Source: Anaerolineales bacterium (lineage in GTDB: Bacteria > Chloroflexota > Anaerolineae > Anaerolineales > UBA6668). From it: 48,618 nucleotides of DNA. A model generated the notes under the pieces. That model did no database searches and had not been told where the DNA came from. It saw nothing but the letters and a program-made list of their open reading frames with translations. This document shows positions 1-8,168 of the stretch, piece after piece. The DNA lies in NCBI GenBank assembly GCA_020630805.1, contig JAHDIM010000004.1, positions 1-48,618 of the forward strand, given 5' to 3'. Every line of letters starts with the position of its first letter. Positions within the stretch are counted from its first letter, which is position 1. A program made the position numbers and the translations under genes.

Positions 1-880
1 TGCGTTTGGCGCTTTCGAAGGGATCGCCCATGCCGGGGAGCATGTCTTGTTCGACAACAATCCAGCCGTCGTAGTTGATGTCCTGGAGCGCGCTGTAAAT
101 TGCTGGGAAGTCAACTGCGCCTTTGCCGAGTTCTGGGAACACGCCTTGCGCGATCAGTTGTTGATAGCCCCAATTATTGGCATCAGCTTGCGCAACCAAG
201 TCTGGTCGGAAGTCTTTGAAGTGTACGTGCCGAATGCGGCTAGCGTGCTTGCGTAGCATCTCTGCTGGATCAGCTTGCCCAAGCATGCAGTGCCCTGTAT
301 CAAACACCAATCCGATCAAATCTGGATCAGTAAGACTGAGGAATTTGTCAATTTCTGCGCCAGTTTCCACATAGGTCGCCCCATGATGGTGAATGGCTGC
401 GCGCAGTCCGGTTTCTTTTTTGACGGCTTCCGCGACTTTCATTGCGCCAGCACAGTATTCTTGCCAACCGGCATCGTCTAGCATCAGGTCAGGTGTGACT
501 CGCCCAGACACATCATGTCGGGCTGGCACAGTGCTGTGATCGTCGCCAATAATAATTAAAGCATCTGGTCCGCCAACGTCTGCAAGCAATCGTGCTGTAC
601 GAACCGCTGCCTCTACGCCAGCTTGGTGATGAGCAGCATCGTACAAACGTACAGACACCCAAGACCCCAACATTTGCAGATTGCGCTCTTGCAATTGTGG
701 AATAAGCACCGCAGGATCGGTCGACATAAAGCCCCAGTCTCCAAGCTCTGTACCGACATAGCCAGCAGTAGACATTTCGTCTAACACATCGAGGTAAGTT
801 TTGGGGTCTTCGTCTGTATCGGTATTTTCAATAATGCCCCATGAACAAGGGGCGTTTGCGATTTTTATTGTCATGTCCAT
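1..880 (-). CDS. iolE: IolE-like 2-keto-myo-inositol dehydratase, partial at the window edge
   Basis: The reading frame is open from the start codon at 878-880 to the left window edge, so the C-terminus is missing. The protein begins MDMTIKIANAPCSWG, as IolE-type TIM barrels do. It contains the family signatures AAIHHHGATYVET, GLVFDTGHCMLG, RIRHVHFKD and, near the cut, DGWIVVEQD. These hold the His/Glu/Asp metal ligands of the xylose-isomerase-like fold. IolE dehydrates 2-keto-myo-inositol to the trihydroxycyclohexane dione that IolD opens. A second in-frame ATG at 872-874 is equally plausible, because the GGAG upstream is 4 nt from the first ATG and 10 nt from the second. It is the last visible gene of the inositol operon, separated from iolA by the four-helix-bundle gene. 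A related sugar-phosphate epimerase cannot be excluded, but the iolA/iolD/iolG context makes IolE likely. Confidence 0.85.
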   Translation of the reverse strand, partial: MDMTIKIANAPCSWGIIENTDTDEDPKTYLDVLDEMSTAGYVGTELGDWGFMSTDPAVLIPQLQERNLQMLGSWVSVRLYDAAHHQAGVEAAVRTARLLADVGGPDALIIIGDDHSTVPARHDVSGRVTPDLMLDDAGWQEYCAGAMKVAEAVKKETGLRAAIHHHGATYVETGAEIDKFLSLTDPDLIGLVFDTGHCMLGQADPAEMLRKHASRIRHVHFKDFRPDLVAQADANNWGYQQLIAQGVFPELGKGAVDFPAIYSALQDINYDGWIVVEQDMLPGMGDPFESAKR

Positions 881-890
881 TTCACTCCGT

Positions 891-1300
891 GAAGTAGAGA
901 GTAGAGAGAAAGAGTAAGAGCTGACTTAGCTGCCAAGTTTCGTTAATATAGCTGCGATTTCGTTGGCTTCTGCGCGAAGTGATTTGTATTGTTCCGCAGA
1001 AATATTGCCTCGCTTGCCAGCCATTACTAACAAGCTGATTACTTCGTAGACCGATCCTTTAGCAACACGAAAGAAGTATTTCCTTTCTTTTTCACCATCA
1101 CGACCAGTCGCTTCGGCAATGTTAGTAGGCACGCTAAGCGCCGCTCGCCTCAATTGCTCACCAATTGAATATTGATATTCTTTCGGCAAGCTCTGAGCGA
1201 TATCCATCGCTTCATTTGCCCAGTCTATACTGCGCTTCCAGACTTCTAAGCGCTCGAATTTGAAGAACGCCATTCTCTTACTCTCTACTCTTTCTCTTAC
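891..1300. repeat. Inverted low-complexity arms flanking the four-helix-bundle gene
   Basis: The left arm (891-920) consists of GTAGAGA / GAAAGAG-like units. The right arm (1273-1300) consists of CTCTTAC / CTCTAC-like units. The two are imperfect reverse complements. They sit immediately outside the small gene at 926-1273, whose ATG abuts the right arm. The arms fill almost all the non-coding sequence between iolA and iolE. Confidence 0.75.
926..1273 (-). CDS. Four-helix-bundle protein of the 23S rRNA intervening-sequence (S23/IVP) family
   Basis: This 115-residue protein begins FFKFERLEVWKRS and carries SIGEQLRRAALSVPTNIAEATGR and the aromatic KYFFRVAKGS segment. These are hallmarks of the small four-helix-bundle family first found as the ORF inside 23S rRNA intervening sequences; the Avd protein of diversity-generating retroelements has the same fold. 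The family is thought to bind nucleic acid through basic residues, but no general function is established. No rRNA is nearby. The gene lies inside the inositol operon between iolA (stop 31 nt upstream) and iolE, with inverted repeats on both sides. The intact frame and conserved motifs suggest it is or recently was functional. Nothing links it to inositol breakdown, so it looks like a passenger of the flanking repeat. Confidence 0.85.
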   Translation of the reverse strand: MAFFKFERLEVWKRSIDWANEAMDIAQSLPKEYQYSIGEQLRRAALSVPTNIAEATGRDGEKERKYFFRVAKGSVYEVISLLVMAGKRGNISAEQYKSLRAEANEIAAILTKLGS

Positions 1301-1303
1301 TTT

Positions 1304-2779
1304 TTAGAACTGCCGTGACCATTCCTTCGGCCAGCGTTCCACCACAACCTTCGTTTGCGTGAAGAATTCCACAGCGTGGCTACCTTGACCGTGCAAGGTT
1401 CCAAAGAAGCTGTCTTTCCAGCCGCTGAATGGGAAGTAGGCCATTGGTGCAGCAACACCAATGTTGATGCCGATGTTCCCGGCTTGCGCTTCGTAGCGGA
1501 ACTTGCGAGCGGCATAGCCACTTTGAGTGAACAAGCAGGCCATATTGCCATATTGACCGCCGTTGACGAAGGCAATCGCATCATCAATCGTGGCGACGTG
1601 GACGAGGCTGAGCACTGGACCAAAGATTTCAGTCTTAGCAATTTCACCGTTCGGATCAACGCCTGACAAGACGGTTGGTTTTACAAATGAGCCGTTTTCG
1701 TAGCCTGAGATGGACGCATTGCGTCCGTCAACTAAGACGTTTGCCCCTTCGTCGGCGCCTTTTTGGATCAGACCTTCAATGCGCCCACGACTGCGCTTAT
1801 CGATGACGGTACCCATTTGCACGCCTTCGTCCAAGCCATAGCCAGTGACGCGTTGCGCTGCCATGTCAGCAATCGCTTCTGTGAAAATGTTGCCCGCTTC
1901 ACCAACGGTGACAGCAACAGATGCGGCTAGACAGCGTTGACCGGCGCAGCCAAAGGCTGAATCAGCAGCAATCTTGGTGGTCATTTCCATGTCTGCATCT
2001 GGCAGCACGATGATTGGGTTCTTCGCCCCACCCTGTGCCTGCACGCGTTTGCCGTTGGCAGTGCCGCGTGAGTAGACATATTTTGCAACTGGGGTTGACC
2101 CGACAAAGCTGATCGCACGCACATCTGGATGATCCAACATCGCATCGACGCTGTCTTTGCCGCCGTGTACCATTTGAAGCACGCCCGGTGGCAGGTCAAG
2201 ATGTTCGTCAACAAGTTGGAAGATCTTTTGCATTGTCAGCGGTACTTTTTCAGACGGTTTGACAATGAAGGTGTTCCCACAGGCAATTGCATAAGGCAAA
2301 AACCAGAAGCTGATCATGCCTGGGAAGTTGAATGGCGCGATACATCCACAGACGCCAACAGGCTGGCGGATCATCAATTCGTCGATGCCGCTGGCAATGT
2401 CTTCAGAGACATCGCCCTGCATCATTTTAGGAATGCCACAGGCGACTTCGACATTTTCAATGGCACGTACCATTTCGCCGCGTGATTCAGCTAAGGTCTT
2501 CCCACACTCTTGGGTGATGATTTCGGCAATTGCGTCAAAGTTGTCATCAAGAACGCGTTTTAGTTTGAATAGTTCTTGGATGCGGGTCCCTGCTGGCGTC
2601 CGACGCCAGCCATCAAATGCGACTTGAGCAGCTTCCGCTGCTGCATTCATGTCAGCACCGTCTGGCATTGGTACTTGTGCCAAGATTTCGCCAGTCGCTG
2701 GGTTTTCAACGTCTAAATAGGTGTCAGCACTAGAAGCTACCCACTCACCGTTGATGTAATTTAGTAATTTATCAGCCAT
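1304..2779 (-). CDS. iolA: CoA-acylating (methyl)malonate-semialdehyde dehydrogenase
   Basis: A 491-residue aldehyde dehydrogenase of the usual length for the MMSDH/IolA family. Visible features are the oxyanion Asn151 in NFPGM, Lys174 in KPSEK, the [10 protein letters not shown] segment, and the catalytic Cys283 in GCAGQRC. The usual general-base Glu of other aldehyde dehydrogenases is absent: the sequence there is QGGAKNP, typical of CoA-dependent members. The enzyme converts malonate semialdehyde to acetyl-CoA plus CO2 at the end of inositol catabolism, using NAD+ and CoA, and can also serve valine breakdown. It sits downstream of the dioxygenase-like gene, 30 nt separating the two frames. 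MmsA is the alternative name, and the iol context favours IolA. Confidence 0.93.
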   Translation of the reverse strand: MADKLLNYINGEWVASSADTYLDVENPATGEILAQVPMPDGADMNAAAEAAQVAFDGWRRTPAGTRIQELFKLKRVLDDNFDAIAEIITQECGKTLAESRGEMVRAIENVEVACGIPKMMQGDVSEDIASGIDELMIRQPVGVCGCIAPFNFPGMISFWFLPYAIACGNTFIVKPSEKVPLTMQKIFQLVDEHLDLPPGVLQMVHGGKDSVDAMLDHPDVRAISFVGSTPVAKYVYSRGTANGKRVQAQGGAKNPIIVLPDADMEMTTKIAADSAFGCAGQRCLAASVAVTVGEAGNIFTEAIADMAAQRVTGYGLDEGVQMGTVIDKRSRGRIEGLIQKGADEGANVLVDGRNASISGYENGSFVKPTVLSGVDPNGEIAKTEIFGPVLSLVHVATIDDAIAFVNGGQYGNMACLFTQSGYAARKFRYEAQAGNIGINIGVAAPMAYFPFSGWKDSFFGTLHGQGSHAVEFFTQTKVVVERWPKEWSRQF

Positions 2780-2809
2780 AACTCTTTTGTTTTCGATAAG
2801 AAAATTATG

Positions 2810-3952
2810 TCAAGCAACTTTTCTGTTGGCTTGCGTTTTGAGTGCATCCATCAATTCTGCAAGCGCCCATTCGTTATCTAGAGCGCGCTTCATCAACTGT
2901 GCTTGTGTTTCTGGGGCGTTACCGCCAATTGGAGGGTCTGAGTCGAGATTTGTCGGGAATGAATATCCTTCTGCAACGCAGGCAATGACGTTGTGAACTT
3001 CGCGCTCGGAAATGTCACCGGCTTGGACGCGTTCAAGCAACGCAGGATACGCTGCTTCAATCATCGCCGTCCGGTTGACAGTTTCCATTGCGCGACCGAA
3101 CGCAGATGAAACTTGAAATAAATTGACCAACCGATCGTTTTCAGATTGATTGGTGCCAGCGCCGTGAAATAGCGCTGGACTAAAGAAAATCAAATCGCCC
3201 TTTTCTAAAGGCAATTGAACGTAATGTTCGTCGAAGTATGCGCGGAACTCAGGCCGGCTGTAGGCCATGTAGCCCGGTTCGTAGGCTTGGGTAAATGGCA
3301 AGAACAGTGTTGGGCCAGTGACTAATGGCATATCAATTTGCGCAACGCCGCCTTGCAGCGTCAGATATTGGGACGCAATTTGCATGTGGGCGGGATACTG
3401 CGCAACGGTTGTCTGTGACTGAAATCCAAGATGATAGTCACGGTGTGAAGACTGCGCTTTGCCTTTTGGTTTTACATTATTGACCTGCGCGGTCATTTGA
3501 TAGTTCGGACCTAACCAAGCTTCACAAACGACAGCCATGGCTGAAGTCTTGTAACATTCAATGAATAATGCAGGGTCATGCAAGCAGGCTTTTTGCAGCG
3601 AATTCCAAATCCGCTCGTTGTTGCCGAAGTGATCGCCCTGCCCGCTACCGGCTGCTTTTTCTTGCTCAATAATGGCATGGAACGCAGCGGTGGAGTCATC
3701 CATCACGCTCAGGTCAGCAAATGCACCTTTGATGACAATGACACCCGGCCCATCTTTCAGTGCGCGGCAAAGTTCAGCTTTTAGCGCCTGCTCCTTATCT
3801 GCCCCATCTAACGCAGCTTCAATTGCTGCATTTTGATAGATCAGGATATCTTTCTGAACATCAGAGGCGTGTGGATAATCTGCAAGATCGGTGGATTGAT
3901 CACAGAGGGCAATCAAATCATCGAGTTTGATGTCGGCGTCGGAGTAGAACAT
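2810..3952 (-). CDS. Phytanoyl-CoA dioxygenase (PhyH)-like Fe(II)/2-oxoglutarate oxygenase
   Basis: Starting at the ATG at 3950-3952 gives 380 residues. A longer frame to 4048 would translate the intergenic palindrome and is rejected. Putative iron ligands are His170 and Asp172 (SHRDYHLGFQ) and the distal His263 (SPALFHGAGTN). Arg274 is a candidate for binding the 2-oxoglutarate carboxylate. This HxD...H facial triad is what the PhyH family uses for oxidative hydroxylation. The substrate cannot be read from sequence. Being embedded between iolD and iolA it may act on an inositol derivative such as a methylated or other modified inositol, but that is inference. No signal peptide is seen, so it is probably cytoplasmic. 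Confidence 0.8.
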   Translation of the reverse strand: MFYSDADIKLDDLIALCDQSTDLADYPHASDVQKDILIYQNAAIEAALDGADKEQALKAELCRALKDGPGVIVIKGAFADLSVMDDSTAAFHAIIEQEKAAGSGQGDHFGNNERIWNSLQKACLHDPALFIECYKTSAMAVVCEAWLGPNYQMTAQVNNVKPKGKAQSSHRDYHLGFQSQTTVAQYPAHMQIASQYLTLQGGVAQIDMPLVTGPTLFLPFTQAYEPGYMAYSRPEFRAYFDEHYVQLPLEKGDLIFFSPALFHGAGTNQSENDRLVNLFQVSSAFGRAMETVNRTAMIEAAYPALLERVQAGDISEREVHNVIACVAEGYSFPTNLDSDPPIGGNAPETQAQLMKRALDNEWALAELMDALKTQANRKVA

Positions 3953-4060
3953 AGTTTGTTGGTTGGTAAGTTTGCTGGTTTCCCCGCCTTCGCGAGGACA
4001 GGTGTTGGTCCGTAAGCATCGAGCATATCTCACTAACCAACTATCCAACTAGCAAACTAA
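3952..4060. repeat. Palindromic spacer, GGTTAGT family, copy 1
   Basis: The left arm (3952-3980) is built from GTTGGTT/TTTGCTGG-like units and the right arm (4033-4060) from AACCAACT/AGCAAACTA-like units, in inverted orientation. The centre holds TCCCCGCCTTCGCGAGGACA (3980-4000 region), shared with the spacer at 7082-7241. It lies between iolD and the dioxygenase gene. Confidence 0.8.
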
Positions 4061-4061
4061 T

Positions 4062-5942
4062 CTACTGTTGATAATAGCGTTCGTTTTTAACCGCTGGCTC
4101 GTAATTTTCACGGGCAGCCTGCGTGTCTTCATTTGTTGAAACTTCAGCAATTGGCACGTCCCACCAAGTGTAGCCCGGGCAGCCAGCGTAGCGGTCGGTT
4201 TCAACATAGATACAGCAGGTGCGGTCGACGTTCTTTGCGTCTTGCAATGCTTGACGTACGTCAGCAATGCTCTTGCAGCGGAATGTGTGGGCACCCAGAC
4301 TTTCCGCGTTGGAAGCTAAGTCAATTGGCAAAAAGTTGACGTCATAGCCAGACTTATCGAGCTGGTGACTGCCATCTTCATTTTTGTACGCATAGCGCGT
4401 CCCAAAGCCGTCATCCCCAATTGAACGCGATAGTGCCCCAATTGATGCATAGCCTTGGTTGTTGACCAGTATGATCACCAATTTGTAGCCTTCTTGAATG
4501 GAGGTCACAATTTCAGACGGCATCATCAGATATGATGCATCACCCACGATGACGTAGACTTCGCGGTCTGGATCAGCCATTTTTGCGCCAATGCCACCGG
4601 CAATTTCGTAGCCCATACAGGAGTTGCCGTATTCAAGGTGATATTGCTTTGGATCAGTCGTGCGCCAGAGTTTGTGGAGATCGCCCGGTGCGGAACCAGC
4701 GGCATTGACGATGACATCTTTGTCATCACAGAAGGTGTTGATCGCGCCAATCACTTCCGCTTGCGCTGGCAATGGATTATTTTCTTGGGTGTAATACCCA
4801 GCAACAATGGTGTCCCATTCCGCTGCCAGTTCTTTGGCGCGGGCTTGGTAAGCGTCATCTGTTGACCAGCCTTCGAGCATTCCGGTTAGAACGTTCAACG
4901 TTTCACGGGCATCGCCAGTGAGCGGCAAAGCACCCTGCTTGAAGGAATCAAATTCGGCAATATTGATGTTCACAAATTTGACATCGCTGCCGCCCATGGT
5001 TTGGGAGGAGGTCATAAAGTCATTGAAGCGTGTCCCAATGCCAATGATGACATCTGCCTCTTGTGCAAGTGCATTTGCGGCTTTGTTGCCAGTCACACCA
5101 ATTGCGCCAACCGCCATTGGATGTTGGTAGTGTAATGAACCTTTCCCTGCTTGGGTTTCACTGACAGGAATGCCAGTGGCTTCTACAAATGCAGCCAGTT
5201 CAGCGGTGGCTTCAGAGTAGATCACCCCACCACCAGCAACAATCAAAGGGCGTTTGGCCGATTTGATCAGTGCCGCTGCGCGTTGCATGAGCGTGGCGTC
5301 TGGCGTTGGGCGTGGAATAAACCAGACCTTCTTTTCGAAGAACAAGGCCGGGTAGTCAAAGGCTTCCGCTTGCACGTCGTGTGGCAGACCAAGGGTGACT
5401 GTCCCAGTGTCAGCCTGCGAGGTGAGCACGCGCATCGCTTGTGGCAACGCAGCAATGAGCTGTTCAGGTCGGTTGATGCGATCCCAGTAACGAGAGACGG
5501 CCTTCAATGTGTCATTGGCTGACATATCTTGTGTATGCGTACTTTCGACCTGTTGCAACAAAGGCCCTGCAGAGCGACGTGAAAAAATATCGCCGGGTAA
5601 CAACAGCACGGGCAAGCGGTTGATGGTTGCGCCTGCTGCTGCTGTGACCATATTGGTGGCGCCCGGCCCAATGGAAGTGGTACAAGCCAACGTTTGCATG
5701 CGATTCGTCATTTTTGCATAACCGGCGGCAGTATGCACCATCGCTTGCTCGTTACGCGTTTGGTAATACGGCATGCTTGGCGTTTGGTGGAGCGCTTGCC
5801 CCATCCCTGCAACGTTGCCGTGCCCAAAAATACCAAAGACGCCGTTGATGAATTTGCGTTCAACGCCGTCTCGCTCGGTGTATTGATTGTTGATGTAGGT
5901 CACGAGGGCTTGTGCCATCGTCATGCGAATAGTGTTCGCCAT
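4062..5942 (-). CDS. iolD: 3D-(3,5/4)-trihydroxycyclohexane-1,2-dione hydrolase
   Basis: A thiamine-diphosphate enzyme of 626 residues from the ATG at 5940-5942, which has GGAG 8 nt upstream; a TTG 21 nt earlier is less likely. The N-terminal MANTIRMTMAQALVTYINNQ is characteristic of IolD. Glu65 in RNEQAMVH is the cofactor-activating Glu. The ThDP/Mg motif runs from GDAS (467-470) to NNQG (494-497). IolD hydrolyses the ring of the trihydroxycyclohexane dione to 5-deoxy-glucuronate. The length matches the family, and the neighbours iolG upstream and iolA/iolE downstream support the call. An acetolactate synthase is less likely because the N-terminus and length fit IolD better. Confidence 0.95.
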   Translation of the reverse strand: MANTIRMTMAQALVTYINNQYTERDGVERKFINGVFGIFGHGNVAGMGQALHQTPSMPYYQTRNEQAMVHTAAGYAKMTNRMQTLACTTSIGPGATNMVTAAAGATINRLPVLLLPGDIFSRRSAGPLLQQVESTHTQDMSANDTLKAVSRYWDRINRPEQLIAALPQAMRVLTSQADTGTVTLGLPHDVQAEAFDYPALFFEKKVWFIPRPTPDATLMQRAAALIKSAKRPLIVAGGGVIYSEATAELAAFVEATGIPVSETQAGKGSLHYQHPMAVGAIGVTGNKAANALAQEADVIIGIGTRFNDFMTSSQTMGGSDVKFVNINIAEFDSFKQGALPLTGDARETLNVLTGMLEGWSTDDAYQARAKELAAEWDTIVAGYYTQENNPLPAQAEVIGAINTFCDDKDVIVNAAGSAPGDLHKLWRTTDPKQYHLEYGNSCMGYEIAGGIGAKMADPDREVYVIVGDASYLMMPSEIVTSIQEGYKLVIILVNNQGYASIGALSRSIGDDGFGTRYAYKNEDGSHQLDKSGYDVNFLPIDLASNAESLGAHTFRCKSIADVRQALQDAKNVDRTCCIYVETDRYAGCPGYTWWDVPIAEVSTNEDTQAARENYEPAVKNERYYQQ

Positions 5943-5968
5943 AGTTCGCTCCGTTAGAGACAAGGGTG

Positions 5969-6071
5969 TGAGGATAGGAGATAGAGGATAGAAGTTTCCG
6001 TTCCTCTATCTTCTGATCGTCAAGCGCGGACTTGTGCTGAGCTTGTCGAAGTAGCGCGTCCTCTATCTTTT
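5969..6071. repeat. Palindromic spacer, GATAGAG family, copy 1
   Basis: The left arm (5969-5993) is made of AGGATAGGAG/ATAGAGGATAG units. Inverted matches occur at 6001-6014 and at the far end (6059-6070). The centre holds GCGCGGACTTGTGCTGAGC and CTGAGCTTGTCGAAG (6037-6051). The reverse complement closely matches the spacer at 10797-10953. Confidence 0.8.
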
Positions 6072-7083
6072 AGTCAATCTCAGATATTTTTACTGGCCGG
6101 TTTTCTTTTAGAGACTTGGTTGCTGCCATTGCCAAAACGACCGGCCAGCGTCCATCGATGCCGTTTGTGGCCGGTTCTGTGTCGTTATCAACGCATTCAA
6201 TGAATGACTGCATTTCATTGACGTAAGCATCCATGTAACGTTCAAGAAAGAAATGGTATGGCAATGACCGTTGGATATGATCTGCTGTGCTCACGACTGC
6301 ATAATCAGGATGATGATTGGTCACTTGTACTTGACCGCCAGAGCCAAACCACTCAAGCCGTTGGTCATACCCATACGCCGATTCACGACAGTTATTGATG
6401 ACCGCAGAGGCCCCATTGGCATACTTCAACATCACCATAGCAGTGTCAATGTCGCCGCCTTCAGATCCGATCTTTTCGTCAACAAGGTTGCCGCCCGTGG
6501 CATAGACTTCCACAATTTCGCTGTCTGGCACGAAGAAACGCGCAAGATCAAAGTCGTGGACAGTCATGTCAAAGAACAGGCCACCAGATTTTTTGATGTA
6601 ATCGATTGGCGGTGGTGCTGGGTCGCGGGCGGTAATGACAATCAGCCGCGGATCTCCAAGTTTGCCGGCTGCAACTTGGGCTTGGGCTGCCGCAAAAGTC
6701 GGATCAAAACGCCGTTGAAAAGCAATAAATAGCTTGACACCTGCCTTTTCTACAGCGGCTAGTGCTTCATCGATCTTTGCAAGGTCGATGGCAATTGGCT
6801 TTTCACAAAAAATATGTTTACCAGCTTCAGCGGCAGCAATAATTTGTTCAGCATGAACATCACTACTTGAGCAGATTGCAACTGCATCAATGGTTGGGTC
6901 CGCCAAGATTTGGCGGTAGTCTTCGTAAATGGTTGAAACGTGAAGCTTTGCTGCGAGTTCTTCAGCAGCTGGCAGATACACGTCACTAATTGCGGCAAGA
7001 GTCGCATTCGGATTCCGATTGGCAATACTTTCACCATGGATCTTCCCAATACGCCCTGCGCCAATGAGGCCGATTCGTAACAT
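6070..7083 (-). CDS. iolG: myo-Inositol 2-dehydrogenase (GFO/IDH/MocA family)
   Basis: A 337-residue NAD(P)-dependent dehydrogenase. The Rossmann motif GLIGAGRIGKIH covers residues 5-16 and the conserved EKP covers 94-96. The residues expected for inositol dehydrogenases are present as Lys95, Asp172 and His176 in the segment FFDMTVHDFDLARFF. It oxidises myo-inositol to 2-keto-myo-inositol, the first step of the pathway continued by IolE, IolD and IolA here. The C-terminal substrate domain and length are normal. It follows the ABC transporter genes after a palindromic spacer. The stop codon lies at the edge of the next palindromic spacer. scyllo-Inositol or another polyol is an alternative substrate. 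Confidence 0.92.
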   Translation of the reverse strand: MLRIGLIGAGRIGKIHGESIANRNPNATLAAISDVYLPAAEELAAKLHVSTIYEDYRQILADPTIDAVAICSSSDVHAEQIIAAAEAGKHIFCEKPIAIDLAKIDEALAAVEKAGVKLFIAFQRRFDPTFAAAQAQVAAGKLGDPRLIVITARDPAPPPIDYIKKSGGLFFDMTVHDFDLARFFVPDSEIVEVYATGGNLVDEKIGSEGGDIDTAMVMLKYANGASAVINNCRESAYGYDQRLEWFGSGGQVQVTNHHPDYAVVSTADHIQRSLPYHFFLERYMDAYVNEMQSFIECVDNDTEPATNGIDGRWPVVLAMAATKSLKENRPVKISEID

Positions 7084-7241
7084 AGTTTGTTAGTGGGTTG
7101 GTTTGTTAGTTTCCCCGCCTTCGCGAGGACAAGTGTTGGTTGACTAGCTAATGCTGTCATTTGTTTATTAACGCCATCAACTTTTTTATGAGATGGCACA
7201 AATGTAGCTTACCAACCAACTATCCAACTTACAAACTAACC
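7082..7241. repeat. Palindromic spacer, GGTTAGT family, copy 2
   Basis: The left arm (7082-7111) is built from GTTAGTGGGTTGG-like units and the right arm (7211-7241) from CCAACTATCCAACTT-like units, inverted. The central TCCCCGCCTTCGCGAGGACA block is the same as in the copy at 3952-4060. It fills the gap between the ATPase gene and iolG. Confidence 0.8.
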
Positions 7242-8030
7242 CTATTTTTCCCGCGCCCCAGTAATCAAATCAGCAATATCTTGCTGTGTGAGTTCACCTT
7301 TTATGTAAGTGCCCACGCTTTGGCCTTGGCGAATGATGGTGTAACTGTCTGACACTTGATAAATGTGATTCACATTGTGCGTAATGAAAATTACCGGCAA
7401 ACCACGATCCCGCGCAGCGCGGATGTAGTCCAGCACTTTGTTAGTTTCCTTTACAGAAAGTGCTGAGGTTGGTTCATCCAAAATGAGCAGCTTTGCACCG
7501 AAGTGAATGGCACGACCGATGGCAATCGATTGGCGTTCCCCACCGGACATCTTGCCGACTTTTTCTTCTGCTGAACGAATGTGAATGCCGATGTCTTTCA
7601 GCGAGTCGCGGCACTGATTTGCCATTTCACGCCGACGCAACCATTTGACTGGACCAATATCGGTCGTGAGTTCGCGCCCAAGGAAGAAATTGCGCCAAAT
7701 GCTCATGAGCGGAATGAGCGCCAAGTCTTGGTAACAGGTTTCAATCCCAAGGGCGCGGGCATCCGCTGGCGAATTGACTTGGACTTCTTCACCATCAAAG
7801 ATGATTTTGCCAGAGGTTGGTGTGTGGACACCGGTCAATACCTTGATCAGCGTGGACTTCCCAGCCCCGTTGTCGCCCATCAGTGCGCGGACTTCCCCGG
7901 CGCGGACTTGGAAATCGACACCGCGTAAGGCTTCCACCGTCCCAAAGCGCTTGGTGATATTTTGCATATCGACCATTACTTTTGCATCGGCAAATGGATC
8001 TTGTACTTTTTCTAAAACAGCTTCTGTCAT
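7242..8030 (-). CDS. Sugar-type (CUT2) ABC transporter ATP-binding protein, single domain
   Basis: Starting at the ATG at 8028-8030 gives 262 residues. Walker A is GDNGAGKST (52-60), the signature is SGGERQ (162-167), Walker B is ILDEP (183-187) and the switch His is His218. The sequence resembles the one-domain ATPases of ribose/fructose-type (CUT2) importers rather than the two-domain RbsA form. It would power the two permeases encoded just upstream, probably importing inositol given the iol genes downstream. The frame extends 12 codons further to a TTG, but the ATG is preferred. The substrate is inferred from context only. Confidence 0.92.
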   Translation of the reverse strand: MTEAVLEKVQDPFADAKVMVDMQNITKRFGTVEALRGVDFQVRAGEVRALMGDNGAGKSTLIKVLTGVHTPTSGKIIFDGEEVQVNSPADARALGIETCYQDLALIPLMSIWRNFFLGRELTTDIGPVKWLRRREMANQCRDSLKDIGIHIRSAEEKVGKMSGGERQSIAIGRAIHFGAKLLILDEPTSALSVKETNKVLDYIRAARDRGLPVIFITHNVNHIYQVSDSYTIIRQGQSVGTYIKGELTQQDIADLITGAREK

Positions 8031-8081
8031 GATTTTGTCTTTGTAAATAAATGAGACGATCAGCAAACCCAGGCGCGTAGG

Positions 8082-8116
8082 CTGAGCCGGTCGAAGCCGG
8101 CCTTCGACCGGCTCAG
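8082..8116. repeat. Perfect 15-bp hairpin, CTGAGCCGGTCGAAG module
   Basis: The left arm 8082-8096 (CTGAGCCGGTCGAAG) and right arm 8102-8116 are exact reverse complements around a 5-nt loop. There is no U-run on either side, so it is not a classical terminator. It lies between the second permease and the ATPase gene. The related module CTGAGCTTGTCGAAG recurs in other spacers of this window. Confidence 0.85.
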
Positions 8117-8168
8117 TCCTCGATAGCTCGCAGACACGTTTAGAGTAGCGTCCTTAGTCACATATGTC

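Noticed and set aside
891-1300. Insertion sequence with terminal inverted repeats
   Set aside because: No transposase is present and no target duplication is evident; the enclosed gene is a four-helix-bundle protein.
3953-4048. N-terminal extension of the PhyH-like protein
   Set aside because: The extra codons read straight through a palindromic spacer; the ATG at 3952 begins the conserved protein.
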